Positions 46,640 to 57,128 of a stretch of DNA of 64,000 bases are shown here, one piece after another; position 1 is the stretch's first letter, and each line of letters opens with the position of its first letter. The notes under the pieces were generated by a model. The model had not been told where the DNA came from. It did not search any database and was given only the letters and a program-made list of their open reading frames with translations. This stretch comes from Burkholderiales bacterium (GTDB taxonomy: Bacteria; Pseudomonadota; Gammaproteobacteria; Burkholderiales; SG8-41): positions 83,147-147,146 of the forward strand of contig JAUXYA010000029.1 in NCBI GenBank assembly GCA_030684405.1. Reading direction: 5' to 3'. Both the position numbers and the translations under genes were made by a program.

Positions 46640-47629
46640 ATGAGCCTGCTGCGATTGCGCGGTCTGTTCTGCGCCGCGCTGCTCTGCGCCGCAGGCAGCG
46701 GCATCGCACAGCCTTTGCTGGAACCGGCGGAGTATCCGCAACGGCCGATACGCCTGATCGTCGCCGATTCTCCGGGCTCGGCGGACGAGTTTTTCGCGCG
46801 CTCGGTGGGTGAAAGGCTGGAGCAGCGCTACCGCCATCGCGTGATGGTCGATACCCGTTCCGGCGCCGGCGGTCTGATCGGCAACACGCTGGTGTCGCGC
46901 GCCAGTGCTGATGGCTACACGCTGGGCATGGTCGGTGTGACTCGTCTGATCACTGCACTGCTGCGCGAGCAGCCGCCGTATCGCGCGCTGGCCGATGTCA
47001 CCGGCGTGGCGCATGTTGCCTCGATCACCAACGTGCTGGTGGTTGCGCCGAACCTGCACGCGCGCACGGCGCAGGACTTCGTGCGCCATGCCCGCGCCAA
47101 TCCCGGCGACCTCAATTACGCCTCGCAGGGGATAGGCTCGGCTTCGCACCTTGCCGGCGAAATATTTTCACGCGCGCTGGGGATCGATGCGGTGCATGTG
47201 CCCTACCGCAAGGTGATCAACACTTTTGCCGAAATGGGTTTGGGGCGGGTGCATTACGCGGTGCTGACGCTGCCGACCGTGCTGCCTGCGCTGCGCAAGG
47301 ATCGGCTGCGCCCGCTGGCGGTGATGACGACCCTGCGCAGCAGCGTTTTGCCGGAGGTGCCCTCGATCCACGAACTCGGCCTGCCGGATGCGCAGTTCGA
47401 CAGCTGGTCGGGTGTGGTTGCGCCGGTCGGCACGCCGCGGCGCATCGTCGAGCAGTTGCATGGCGACATCGTGGTGGCGCTGCGCCATGCGCCGCTGCGC
47501 AAGCGGTTCCTGCACCAGGGCGCGGAGTCGATGCCGGAGGGCACTCCGGACGGCTTCATGCGGCTGATGCAGGAGGAATATCTGCGTTTCGAGGAAATGA
47601 TCCGCGGCCGCAACATCCGGCCGGAGTAA
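46640..47629 (+). CDS. Bug/TctC family substrate-binding protein
   Basis: YPQRPIRLIVADSPGSADEFFARSVGERL, VHVPYRKVINTFAEM. Confidence 0.92.
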   Translation: MSLLRLRGLFCAALLCAAGSGIAQPLLEPAEYPQRPIRLIVADSPGSADEFFARSVGERLEQRYRHRVMVDTRSGAGGLIGNTLVSRASADGYTLGMVGVTRLITALLREQPPYRALADVTGVAHVASITNVLVVAPNLHARTAQDFVRHARANPGDLNYASQGIGSASHLAGEIFSRALGIDAVHVPYRKVINTFAEMGLGRVHYAVLTLPTVLPALRKDRLRPLAVMTTLRSSVLPEVPSIHELGLPDAQFDSWSGVVAPVGTPRRIVEQLHGDIVVALRHAPLRKRFLHQGAESMPEGTPDGFMRLMQEEYLRFEEMIRGRNIRPE

Positions 47630-47653
47630 AGGTTCGGAACGGATCAGCCCGGG

Positions 47654-49231
47654 CTACCCGCGTGCGGATGCTGCCCCCGCGCGCGTCCCGGTCCGTGCCA
47701 TGATCCACGCGGGAATGATGGCGAGCACATAGACAATGGCCACCACGAGGAAACTGTCGCGGAAACCCATCGTGTATGCCTGGGCGTGGATCACCTTGCC
47801 AAGAAAGTGCAGTGCACCCGGGCCCTGAAGGTCTTCGGGCACTCCGGCACGCGCGAGCAGAGCTTCCATGGTCCGCAATAACTCAAGGGTGGTGGAGTTT
47901 GCGGCGGTCTGCATCGCGGTCAGCGTATCGCTGTGGAAAAATGTCCTGCGGTCGAGCAATACGGACAGCAGGTTGACACCAAATGCACCGCCCAGCTGGC
48001 GCACGAAATTGATCATTCCCGCGCCCTGGCTGAGCTGATCCGGCGTCAATGCCCGCATGGCCGTGAGATTCAGGGCTGGCTTGATGAGTGAGATGCCGAT
48101 GCGCGAGAGCACTACGGCAAAGGCGATGGTCCAGAAGGGCATGTTGGTATCGACGCCGGCAAGCCAGAAGGCCGAAACCGCGAAGAACAGCAGTCCGGTA
48201 ATGACCAGTAATGTCGGCGAGATGCGGTCGCTCATGTAACCGCCGATGGGCATCAACACCCCCATGATCAGCCCGGCCGGCATCAGCAGCATTCCGGCCG
48301 CGAGCGGCGTTGCGTGCTGTACGGTTTGTACGAACAGCGGAACGAGGTAGGTCGAGCCGAATATTCCCGCGCCATAAATGACGCCCACGGCCGAAGCGGC
48401 TGCAAAGCGGGGGTTGGCGAACACGCGCAGGTTGACCAGCGGCGCATCGACCCGCAGGGACCATACGATGAAAATGCAGCCGGCAGTGACGGCAATTGCG
48501 AACAGCGACAGCACATAGTCGGAGTTCCAGCCTTCGCGTTGTCCGTTGGACAAGGCGGTCAGTACGGTTGCGATGGCTACCGACAACATCACGAAACCCG
48601 GCCAGTCAAAACGCACTCGTGCGTTGTCCTCCTCGCGTCCGGGCAGGAACAGGCTGCCGATGATGATGGCAAGCATGCTGACAGCCATAGGCGCGAAAAA
48701 AATGAATCGCCAGTTGAAAAGGTCAATCAGTACGCCGCCCAGTGCCGGCCCGATGGCGGGGCCAAGGATGACGCTCATGCCGAAGAGCCCCATCGCGGTC
48801 CCGCGCTGGTTCGGGGGAAAAACCCTGAACAGGGTATACATTGCCAGCGGCTGCAATATGCCGGCAATGGCGCCCTGAACGATGCGCGAGAAGATCAATA
48901 CGTTCTCGTTGGGGGCAAGTCCGGCGAGCAGCAGCGCGGCGATGAACACGGCGAGTGAGCCGATGAACACCTTGCGCTGGCCGAAATTGCCCATCAGCCA
49001 GGCATTGAGCAGCATGCCGACTGTCATTGCCGCAAGAGTGCCGGTGGACAGCCACTGCGCGCGGTCCTGGCCGATGCCGAATGCGCCCATGATGTCGGGG
49101 ATGGCGACGTTGACGCTGGTGGTAGTGAGCACTGCCGAGATCGTGCCCAGCATTACCGTGACTGTCGCGAGCCAGCGGTAACCCGGCCCGTAACGCGCGA
49201 ACAGTTCTTCAGTTGTTGCGGCGGGCCGCAA
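47654..49231 (-). CDS. DHA2-family MFS multidrug transporter (EmrB-like)
   Basis: 14-TM pattern; TTTSVNVAIPDIMGAFGIGQDRAQWLSTGTLAAMT. Confidence 0.92.
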   Translation of the reverse strand: MRPAATTEELFARYGPGYRWLATVTVMLGTISAVLTTTSVNVAIPDIMGAFGIGQDRAQWLSTGTLAAMTVGMLLNAWLMGNFGQRKVFIGSLAVFIAALLLAGLAPNENVLIFSRIVQGAIAGILQPLAMYTLFRVFPPNQRGTAMGLFGMSVILGPAIGPALGGVLIDLFNWRFIFFAPMAVSMLAIIIGSLFLPGREEDNARVRFDWPGFVMLSVAIATVLTALSNGQREGWNSDYVLSLFAIAVTAGCIFIVWSLRVDAPLVNLRVFANPRFAAASAVGVIYGAGIFGSTYLVPLFVQTVQHATPLAAGMLLMPAGLIMGVLMPIGGYMSDRISPTLLVITGLLFFAVSAFWLAGVDTNMPFWTIAFAVVLSRIGISLIKPALNLTAMRALTPDQLSQGAGMINFVRQLGGAFGVNLLSVLLDRRTFFHSDTLTAMQTAANSTTLELLRTMEALLARAGVPEDLQGPGALHFLGKVIHAQAYTMGFRDSFLVVAIVYVLAIIPAWIMARTGTRAGAASARG

Positions 49232-50354
49232 TCACCACCTCGACCATCATGCCCGGGCGCAGCACCGGATCCTTCTGCGCGAGCCGGATGCGCACGGGCA
49301 GGCGTTGCGTGATCTTGGTGAAGTTGCCGCTGGGGTTGGGATCGGGGAGCAGCGCGAATTTGCTGGTTGCCGCACGTCCGATGCGGAAGACTTCACCCTT
49401 GAAAGTGCGGCCGGGGTAGGCATCGACCCTGATTTGCGCCTCCATGCCGGGCTTCAGCCGCGCGATGTCGGTTTCCTTGACGTTGGCTTCGACCCAGATG
49501 GCTTCGGGATTGTGAAACATCAGGATGCGCTGTCCCGCCGAGACATGCTCGCCCTTGCGCACGAAGGTTCTGACCACCTGGCCGTCGTCCGGACTGGTGA
49601 TGACGCGGTCGGCAATGTCGATGTCACGGCGGCTGATTTCGGCGCGGATTTCATCGGCCTGGCGCGCAAGTGTCGTGTACTGGTGCTGCATGACCTGCAG
49701 CTCGCGCCGGCTGCCGTGTGCGGCGGCAACGGTACCGCGCACTGAAGCAATGTCTGCCACTGCCTTGCGGTGCTTTTCCTGCGCCGCCTGGTACGCGGTA
49801 CGCGACCGCTCCATGGCCTGCGGCGAAAGCCATTTCGCCGCAGCGAGTTCGCGGGCACGCTCGTAGTCATCCCGGGCCTGCCGTGCCTGCGCCTCAAGTG
49901 AGGCAGCCTCGGCTTCGGCTGCCTTCAGGCGATGGTTTTCGCTTTGGTATTTGCCCTGTGTTTCGAGATCGACCTGACCGCTGCGGGCGCGCACCCCCGC
50001 CATCTGGCCTTCAATAGATTGCAGGCGAGCGATCAGTGCGTCGCGTTGCAGTCGCGAGTCGCGGTCGTCGATGTGGAACAGAAGATCGCCTTTCTTGACG
50101 ATCTCGCCTTCGATGACGGGCAGTTCGGTGACCCAGCCCGATACGCGGCTCGACAACGTGATGATCTCGCCGTCGATCCTGGCGTCGTCAATATAGACGT
50201 GGGTCCAACGAAAATATGACCAGTGCACGATCCAGACCAGCAGGGCGAGAGCGGCAGCCGCCAGCAGCCACGATTTGGAACGCGCGAACATGCCCGTCCG
50301 GACTGGGCTGTTTCCGGCTCGCGGCTGTGCGTTGCTGAGTTCCTCGTTGGCCAT
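49209..50354 (-). CDS. HlyD/EmrA-family membrane fusion protein
   Basis: DDARIDGEIITLSSRVSGWVTELPVIEGEIVKKGDLLFHIDDRD; overlaps EmrB-like gene. Confidence 0.93.
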   Translation of the reverse strand: MANEELSNAQPRAGNSPVRTGMFARSKSWLLAAAALALLVWIVHWSYFRWTHVYIDDARIDGEIITLSSRVSGWVTELPVIEGEIVKKGDLLFHIDDRDSRLQRDALIARLQSIEGQMAGVRARSGQVDLETQGKYQSENHRLKAAEAEAASLEAQARQARDDYERARELAAAKWLSPQAMERSRTAYQAAQEKHRKAVADIASVRGTVAAAHGSRRELQVMQHQYTTLARQADEIRAEISRRDIDIADRVITSPDDGQVVRTFVRKGEHVSAGQRILMFHNPEAIWVEANVKETDIARLKPGMEAQIRVDAYPGRTFKGEVFRIGRAATSKFALLPDPNPSGNFTKITQRLPVRIRLAQKDPVLRPGMMVEVVIAARRNN

Positions 50355-50556
50355 GAAGTGTCGTTGTCAGGCGATCAGCTGGTTGTGCGGCGATACGTGG
50401 TGGACATGGGTTGCGACGCCACCAGAGTTGTTTTGATTTTTGACTATCGCTGCATATTTTCATGATTGCAAGCAGTCTGCGGCAGTAAGTCCGCTATGTG
50501 ATAGTCCAAAAAATGGCTGACTGATGCCGGCGCATGCGAGAGTGTTGTCCGTCTCA

Positions 50557-50582
50557 TAAAAAAACCCCGCCGCAGCGGGGTT
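50557..50582 (-). terminator. Rho-independent terminator for the MBL-fold gene
   Basis: aaccccgc-cgca-gcggggtt with poly-A on plus strand (U tract on minus). Confidence 0.85.
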
Positions 50583-50601
50583 GAGTGGCGTGCCGCCAAA
50601 T

Positions 50602-51501
50602 TCAGAAGCCGCGCCCCCAAAGCCCGCAGTAGCGGCGCAGCACGAAAGGCAGGTTGTTCTTGTAGCCGGGCCAGGATTCGTATTTCGGCAGCGTGACTTC
50701 CTTCTCTGCCGGCTCCCAGCACTTGCCCTCGCGCGCAGCGACCTTGACGGCTTCCGAGGCATCGCGCAGGAACTGCAGCTGCGCGCGCACGTCATCCTTG
50801 GTGCCGAGTCGGCCGCCGGGTTGCCCGGGGTGTCCCGGGATCATGCGTTCCCAGTCCATGGCCAGTATCGACTCGATGGATTTCTCGGCCTCCAGCGGAT
50901 AGAAGTCGATCATGCCGCGGCCCGGCACCGATCCCACCGGCAGCACGTCGACGACGAAGAGGATTTTCTCCTTTGGCAGGCGCATTGCGATGGTGCTATC
51001 GGAGTGGTTGGGCCCGTGGTAGGTCAGTTCCAGTTCAGTGCCGCCGAGCTTGATCACGCGCTTCTTGTTGATCACCTCGTCCGGCATCGGGGTGTGAGGG
51101 TCCTTGATCACTGCCAGTCGTTCCTGCGCGCGCTTGTGGGCGATGATTTTCGCGCCGGCGTCCTTGAAGGGCTGCCCGCCGGCAATATGGTCGTAGTGAT
51201 GGTGGCTGTAGATCAGATACTTGATCGGCTTATCGGTGACTTTTCTGATCTCGTCGATGTAAGTGGTCACCGCCTGGGGCCTGCCATAACCGATCGGGTC
51301 GGTGGCGATCACTCCGGCCGATGTGACGACGAACATCGCCTGATGGTTGCCGTAGCGATAGACATAGACGTTGTCAGTGCCTTCTACCTTGGTCGTGGCG
51401 AACAGCGGCGGCTTCTCTGCCGGTGCTGCAGCGGGTTTTTCCTGGGCGATGGCGCCGCTGGCAAAGGTCAGGGCAAGGAATGCAGACAGGATGCGCAGCA
51501 T
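50602..51501 (-). CDS. Secreted metallo-beta-lactamase-fold hydrolase
   Basis: Signal peptide MLRILSAFLALTFASGAIA; YLIYSHHHYDHIAGG; YHGPNHSDSTIAM. Confidence 0.92.
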   Translation of the reverse strand: MLRILSAFLALTFASGAIAQEKPAAAPAEKPPLFATTKVEGTDNVYVYRYGNHQAMFVVTSAGVIATDPIGYGRPQAVTTYIDEIRKVTDKPIKYLIYSHHHYDHIAGGQPFKDAGAKIIAHKRAQERLAVIKDPHTPMPDEVINKKRVIKLGGTELELTYHGPNHSDSTIAMRLPKEKILFVVDVLPVGSVPGRGMIDFYPLEAEKSIESILAMDWERMIPGHPGQPGGRLGTKDDVRAQLQFLRDASEAVKVAAREGKCWEPAEKEVTLPKYESWPGYKNNLPFVLRRYCGLWGRGF

Positions 51502-51575
51502 GGTGATTTCTCCAGAGTGGTTGCCGGTGCGCCTCCCCACCGAGGCCTGAGCATTATGCCCGCGGCGAAAACAAA

Positions 51576-51601
51576 AAGGCCGGCAAAAATTTGCCGGCCT
51601 T
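51576..51601 (-). terminator. Rho-independent terminator for the TPP-enzyme gene
   Basis: aaggccggcaaa-aa-tttgccggcctt perfect 12-bp stem. Confidence 0.75.
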
Positions 51602-51637
51602 GCGGAATAGGCGGAGAGGTCCACCTGTTGCGCCGCG

Positions 51638-53311
51638 CTAGCGGTGGATCACCGGCGCCAGGCTGTTCTGGTCGATCACGACGTCGATCACTGCCGGCTT
51701 GCCGCTGGCGAAGGCGCGCTTGATCGCGCCTTCGAGTTCCTGCGGTCGGGTGACCCGTTCGCCGTGGGCGCCGAAGACTCTAGCCAGCGCGCCGAAATCC
51801 GGGTTTTTGTAATCGACCGCGAAATAACGCCCGCCGAAATGTTCGTTCTGGAAGGCGCGTTCGTTGCCGAGACCTTCATCGTTGAACACGACATAGACCA
51901 CGGCGATGTTTTCGCGCACCGCGGTTTCGAGTTCCCCGATGTTGCACATCGCGCCCATGTCGCCGCCGGTACACAGCACGGGCCGGTCGGGCCGGGCGAG
52001 CTTGACGCCCATCGCGATCGGCAGCGCACCGCCGACGGAAGCCCAGTCGTCCATGCAGAGGAAGGTATCGGGCTCGTAGCTTTTGAAATAGCTGCGCACG
52101 TGTTTGCCGCCGTTGCCGGCGTCGACAACGAGAATGCCGTTCTCCGGCAGCGCCTTGCGGATGATGTGCGCTACAAATTGCGGCTGGATCGGTTCGGCTT
52201 CGGGCTTGAGCACGGCCTGCAGTTCGGCTTCGCCTTCGGCACGCAGCTTGGCGACATCTAGCCAGGGTTTGCGCACGCCGGCCTTCGCAGCACGAGCGGC
52301 AAGGCCGTCGATGAAACTGGTCGCCGAGCCGGCAATGCCCAGCGCTACCGGGAACACGATGCCGATCTGGCCGGCGGCGGCGGTCTGGTGGATGATTTTT
52401 GCGCTCTCGCTGAAGATCCCGTATTTGTAGAGCGTCGAGAACACGTCGAAGTGGGCGCCGACGGCAATGATGACGTCGGCCTGGGGTGCAGTGCGATTGG
52501 CGCTGTCGAAGCCGTTGCGGCCCAGCGGGCCGAGCGACATCGGGTGTGAAGCGGGGAAGGCATCGGGTGAATACTGTAGCGCGGCCGCCGGAATGCCGGT
52601 GGCTTCGGTCAGCTTTTGCATCGCGGCGACGGCGCGCTCTTTCATCACGCCACGGCCGATCACGAACAGCGGGCGCTCTGCCTTGGCAATCATGTCCCAG
52701 GCGGCGTCGACCTGTGCCGGATCGCAGACCGCGGGCACGGAGTGGCGGTAAGCGGCGGGCGCCGTCGGCTCCGTTGCGATCTGCTGCAGCAGCACTTCGC
52801 TGGCGGCCTCGATGTGGGCGGGGCCCTGCGGTTCGGTCAGCGCGACGCGGAAGGCCTTGCGCACGGCTTCCTGCACCTTGTCGACATAGGGAATGCTGTA
52901 GGCCCACTTGGTGATCGGGCGCATGAACGGAATCTGGTCCATGTCCTGGGTCGCATCGCGTTCGCGCATGATGCTTTCCTGCACGCCGGTAATGCTGATC
53001 ACCGGCACGTTGCCCTTGAAGGCGGCGCCGATGCCGGTGACCATGTTGGTGACGCCCGGGCCTTCGGTGACGGTGACGACCGAGGGTTTGTTCGCGGCGC
53101 GGGCGAAGCCATACGACATGAAGGCGGCACCCTGTTCGTGTCGGGTGAGGATGAAGCGGATCTGCGGCGTCGCACGCAGTTCATCGAGGATGGCGAGGTT
53201 CTGCGTGCCGGGGATGCCGAAGACGTGGTCGATGCCTTCGCGCAGCAGGCCGTCGACGAGGGCGCGGGCGCCGGTGACGGTTTTTACCGCTTTGCGTTCG
53301 GTGCTGTCCAT
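51638..53311 (-). CDS. Acetolactate synthase-like thiamine-pyrophosphate enzyme
   Basis: VFGIPGTQNLAILDELRATPQIRFILTRHEQGAAFMSYGFARA; GGDMGAMCNIGELETAVRENIAVVYVVFNDEGLGNE. Confidence 0.93.
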   Translation of the reverse strand: MDSTERKAVKTVTGARALVDGLLREGIDHVFGIPGTQNLAILDELRATPQIRFILTRHEQGAAFMSYGFARAANKPSVVTVTEGPGVTNMVTGIGAAFKGNVPVISITGVQESIMRERDATQDMDQIPFMRPITKWAYSIPYVDKVQEAVRKAFRVALTEPQGPAHIEAASEVLLQQIATEPTAPAAYRHSVPAVCDPAQVDAAWDMIAKAERPLFVIGRGVMKERAVAAMQKLTEATGIPAAALQYSPDAFPASHPMSLGPLGRNGFDSANRTAPQADVIIAVGAHFDVFSTLYKYGIFSESAKIIHQTAAAGQIGIVFPVALGIAGSATSFIDGLAARAAKAGVRKPWLDVAKLRAEGEAELQAVLKPEAEPIQPQFVAHIIRKALPENGILVVDAGNGGKHVRSYFKSYEPDTFLCMDDWASVGGALPIAMGVKLARPDRPVLCTGGDMGAMCNIGELETAVRENIAVVYVVFNDEGLGNERAFQNEHFGGRYFAVDYKNPDFGALARVFGAHGERVTRPQELEGAIKRAFASGKPAVIDVVIDQNSLAPVIHR

Positions 53312-53586
53312 GGGAGTTTCCTTTGCGTGCGGGTTGATGCGAACGCGGATGTTAGCCCAAAACTGAAAAACCACCGAGATCAACGGCAGAGTGCCGTGCA
53401 AACCTTGCAGCGGTCCACATTGGGCAATTTTTCAACATAAGTTCCGAGATAGGCGACGCGAACGCGTATTTATGTCCGGAACGCATTGTGTTTGGCGGCG
53501 TGCAATGGTCAAATCCAGAGTGCGGCAACGATTCTGGATTTATAAATATGGATTACCAAGGCAAAGCCGCAGCCGAGAGGAGAATC

Positions 53587-54564
53587 ATGAAAAACACGAT
53601 GCATGCCCTGGCGGGCACATTGCTCGCCGCCGCGGTGTCCACCACCGCGATCCCCGTAGCAGCCCAGAGCTTTCCGACCCGACCGGTGCGCATGGTGGTG
53701 CCTTATCCGCCAGGTGGTGCCAACGACATCATCGGTCGCCTGCTGGCGCCGGTGATGTCTCAGGAGCTGGGACAGAACGTCATCGTCGACAACCGCGGCG
53801 GTGGCAATACGCTGATCGGTTCCCAGATCGTCGCCACTGCCGCACCCGACGGCTATACGCTGCTGATGGTTGCCGCCGGCCATGCGGTGAATCCGGCACT
53901 TTACAAGAAGCTGCCGTACGACACCGCGCGCGACTTTGTGCCGGTATCGCTGTTCGGCGACGGTGCCTATGTGCTGGTCGCGCATCCGTCGGCCGGCGTG
54001 TCGAACAGCGCAGAACTGATTGCCCAAGCGAAGGCGAATCCGGGCAAGGTGGCCTACGCTTCGTCGAGCACCGGTAACCTGACCCACCTCGCAGCGGAAC
54101 TGTTCAATTCGCTAGCCGGCGTGACGATGCTGCACGTTCCGTACAAGGGCGGGGGACCGGCGATGACGGACCTGCTCGGCGGCCGCGTGCAGGTGTTTTT
54201 CTCGACGGTCGCGGTAGCGCGGCCGCACCTCCAGTCGGGCAAGATCCGCGGGCTGGGCGTGACCACGCCGAAACGCACGCCGGCGTTGCCCAATGTACCG
54301 ACCATCGCCGAATCGGGTCTGCCCGGTTACGCGGTGAGCGGCTGGTACGGTGCGGTGGTGCCGAAAGGCACTTCGAAGGCGGTGATCGACAAGCTGCACG
54401 GTGCAGTGCAGGTCGCGCTGCGCCTGCCCGAGGTCAAGGAACGCCTGCTCAGTGTCGGCGTCGAGGCGGTCGAGGCGTCGCCAACGGCATTCGGCAAGCT
54501 GATCGACGACGACATCGCGAAGTGGATCAAAGTGGCGCGGCCGCTCAACATCAGCATGGATTGA
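53587..54564 (+). CDS. Bug/TctC family substrate-binding protein
   Basis: FPTRPVRMVVPYPPGGANDIIGRLLAPVMSQELGQNVIVDNRGGGN. Confidence 0.96.
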   Translation: MKNTMHALAGTLLAAAVSTTAIPVAAQSFPTRPVRMVVPYPPGGANDIIGRLLAPVMSQELGQNVIVDNRGGGNTLIGSQIVATAAPDGYTLLMVAAGHAVNPALYKKLPYDTARDFVPVSLFGDGAYVLVAHPSAGVSNSAELIAQAKANPGKVAYASSSTGNLTHLAAELFNSLAGVTMLHVPYKGGGPAMTDLLGGRVQVFFSTVAVARPHLQSGKIRGLGVTTPKRTPALPNVPTIAESGLPGYAVSGWYGAVVPKGTSKAVIDKLHGAVQVALRLPEVKERLLSVGVEAVEASPTAFGKLIDDDIAKWIKVARPLNISMD

Positions 54565-54582
54565 ATCGCTTCAGCTGCAAAC

Positions 54583-54610
54583 AAGAAACCCCGCCAAGGC
54601 GGGGTTTCTT
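54583..54610. terminator. Bidirectional terminator between convergent genes
   Basis: aagaaaccccgcc-aa-ggcggggtttctt perfect 13-bp stem. Confidence 0.85.
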
Positions 54611-54626
54611 GTTGGTGTTTCCGGTT

Positions 54627-55493
54627 TCAGGCGGCTTTTTTCTGCAGTGCCTGCAGCTGTTTTGCGATGAAGTCCATCACCATCCGGTGCGAACGGTCGG
54701 CGGCGGGACTGGGCACTGCGGTCCATTCGTGTTCACTGCCCTCGAAAATCTCGAGCTGGCATTCGCCGCCGGCAGCACGGTAAGTCGCCGCAAATTTTTC
54801 CTGGATCGGCGGGATCACGTTGTCGTCGAGTCCACCCTGCATGATGAGCATCGGCAGCAGCCGGACTTTTTCCTTGCGATCGAGAATTTCCTGCGGGTTG
54901 CCTTCGTGGATGCTGTCCGGCGTACTGAAGAAGGTGTCGGATTTTTTCATCATCTCTTTGTTGCCTTTTTTCTCGGCCTGCGCGCGGCGCGCGACCGGAT
55001 CGCTGATAGGCGAGCGGGTGGCGACATAAGAGAAAGTGGCATCGAGCAGTGGTGCTTCCGGCAGAGGGACTGCGGCGTATTTCGCTTCGTTCGGTTTCAT
55101 CGCCAGCAGTTGCGCGATATGGCCGCCGCTGGAGCTGCCGAGCACGCCGAAGTGGGTCGGGTCGCCATTGAGTTCTTTTGCCTTGTGCTTCAACCAGCGG
55201 ATTGCATAGTGCGCGTCCTGCACCGATGCCGGGTACGGCGCCTCGCTGGAAATGCGCAGGTCCGGCGATACCACCAGCATGCCGGCCGCGGCGATGGCGC
55301 GAGCCATCGGCTCGTTGGCGTAGCGGTCCTTGCGGCTCCAGGCGCCGCCGTGCAGGTCGAGCAGCACCGGGAACGGTCCCGAGCCCTGCGGCTGGTAGAT
55401 GCGCGCGATCAGCGTGCGTTGTTCGGTCTTGCGGTATTCAACTTCCCAGACCTTGACGGCAAACAGGTTCGAGGGATTGTAGGCAACAGTCAT
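54627..55493 (-). CDS. Alpha/beta hydrolase (esterase/lipase)
   Basis: PVLLDLHGGAWSRKDR; FGVLGSSSGGHIAQLLA. Confidence 0.93.
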   Translation of the reverse strand: MTVAYNPSNLFAVKVWEVEYRKTEQRTLIARIYQPQGSGPFPVLLDLHGGAWSRKDRYANEPMARAIAAAGMLVVSPDLRISSEAPYPASVQDAHYAIRWLKHKAKELNGDPTHFGVLGSSSGGHIAQLLAMKPNEAKYAAVPLPEAPLLDATFSYVATRSPISDPVARRAQAEKKGNKEMMKKSDTFFSTPDSIHEGNPQEILDRKEKVRLLPMLIMQGGLDDNVIPPIQEKFAATYRAAGGECQLEIFEGSEHEWTAVPSPAADRSHRMVMDFIAKQLQALQKKAA

Positions 55494-55608
55494 GAAACTC
55501 CTCCGTGCATTGTGGTTCGCGGAAAGGCGCTTATGATAAGCCCTCTTTGACGCGGTCGGTCAGCTCTCCGCGATTTTCATGACGCAGTCCATATTGAGGA
55601 GATTCAAC

Positions 55609-55911
55609 ATGCTTTGGGCCATTTCCTGCATCGATAAACCGGACACCGCGGCGATCCGTGAATCGGTGCTGATTCCCCACCGCGAATATCTCGGCAGCCA
55701 GAAGCATATCCTTGTGCTCGCCGGCGCAACGCAGAACGACGAAGGCACCGAGGCCATTGGCAGCCTGTTCATCGTCAACGTCAACAGCCGCGCCGAAGCG
55801 AAAAAATTCTCTGATGGCGACCCCTTCACGCAGAAGGGTGTGTTCAAGAGCATCACCATCACCCGCATGCGCAAGGGACAGTGGAACCCGGGCGCCGCCG
55901 AGGGTGCCTGA
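55609..55911 (+). CDS. YCII-related protein
   Basis: MLWAISCIDKPDTAAIRESVLIPHREYLGSQK...GDPFTQKGVFKSITITRMRKGQWNPG. Confidence 0.88.
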   Translation: MLWAISCIDKPDTAAIRESVLIPHREYLGSQKHILVLAGATQNDEGTEAIGSLFIVNVNSRAEAKKFSDGDPFTQKGVFKSITITRMRKGQWNPGAAEGA

Positions 55912-57121
55912 GGCGCGCATCAACGCTGCTGCCGGCAGTGAGGGTTTCTATGCAGCACTGCCGCCGATCACCGAATTTTCGGCGATCACCCGAGCGGAGA
56001 GTTACCGCGAGCTGCCCGCGGACTGGCATATCGCGTTCTGCGATGTGCGCAACTCGACTGCGGCAGTGGCTGCCGGCAAGTACCGCAATGTGAATTCCGT
56101 CGGCGCCGCGGCGATCACTGCGGTAATCAATGCCGCGGATGGCGTCGACATTCCTTTCAGCTTCGAGGGCGACGGCGCGGTGCTGTGCGTGCCGCCGTGC
56201 TGCCTCGAGGCGGCGCGTGCCGCGCTGGCGAAGACCCAGGAGATGGCGCGCGACGCCTTCGGCCTCGACTTGCGCATTGCCACGGTGCCTGCGGCGGAGA
56301 TTCCGGCGGGTTTCAGCGTGCGCGTTGCGCGCTACCGGGTGTCCGAGCATTACCAGCAGGCGGTGTTCTCCGGTGGCGGCATTGCCTGCATCGACGCGCT
56401 GGTCAAGGATCCGGCGACGGCGGCGCGTTACCTGATCGAACCCGGCAGCATCCAGCCACAGGGCAGTTTCGAGGGTTTCGAGTGCCGCTGGCAGGACATT
56501 CCCAGCCGCCACGGCGAGACCGTGAGCCTGATGGTGCTGGCTCTGCACCACGAGCCGGAGCGTACGGCGGCGGTATACCGCGAAGTGATCGCCAAGGTGA
56601 GGGAAGTTTATGGTGACGAGGAAGCCTGCCATCCGCTGGCGGTGCCGCAGCTGGCGATGACGCTCGACGGCAATTTGCTTGAGGACGAGGCCGCCATCCG
56701 CACGGCGGCATCGGGGCGCTGGCAGCGCTGGCGCCGGAAAATGCATATCCGCTTGATGGTGCTGGTCGGCTGGGTGCTGATGCGTTTTGGTATCCGCACT
56801 GAGGCCACTGATTGGAGCCGCTACAAGTCGGATCTGGTGCGCAACGCCGATGTGCGCAAATTTTCAGATATCTATCGGCAGATCCTGTCCGGGACCGCGG
56901 CGCAGCGTCTGGCGCTGGAAGTCTGGCTGCAACAGAAATTCCGCCAGCGCCAGCTGCTTTATGGTCTGCATGTCACGGACCGCGCGCACATGACCTGCCT
57001 GGTATTCGACTACGCAGGCCGCCATCTGCATTTCATCGACGGTGCCGACGGCGGGCTGTTCCTCGCGGCCAAGGCGTTCAAGGAACGCGCCAACCAGTAC
57101 GTCAGCCGTACCGGGATTTGA
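55904..57121 (+). CDS. DUF3095-like protein, nucleotide-cyclase-like fold
   Basis: GTG start overlapping YCII stop; WHIAFCDVRNSTAAVAAG...FSFEGDGAVLCVP reminiscent of class III cyclase core. Confidence 0.72.
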   Translation: MPEARINAAAGSEGFYAALPPITEFSAITRAESYRELPADWHIAFCDVRNSTAAVAAGKYRNVNSVGAAAITAVINAADGVDIPFSFEGDGAVLCVPPCCLEAARAALAKTQEMARDAFGLDLRIATVPAAEIPAGFSVRVARYRVSEHYQQAVFSGGGIACIDALVKDPATAARYLIEPGSIQPQGSFEGFECRWQDIPSRHGETVSLMVLALHHEPERTAAVYREVIAKVREVYGDEEACHPLAVPQLAMTLDGNLLEDEAAIRTAASGRWQRWRRKMHIRLMVLVGWVLMRFGIRTEATDWSRYKSDLVRNADVRKFSDIYRQILSGTAAQRLALEVWLQQKFRQRQLLYGLHVTDRAHMTCLVFDYAGRHLHFIDGADGGLFLAAKAFKERANQYVSRTGI

Positions 57122-57128
57122 CGGCCGG

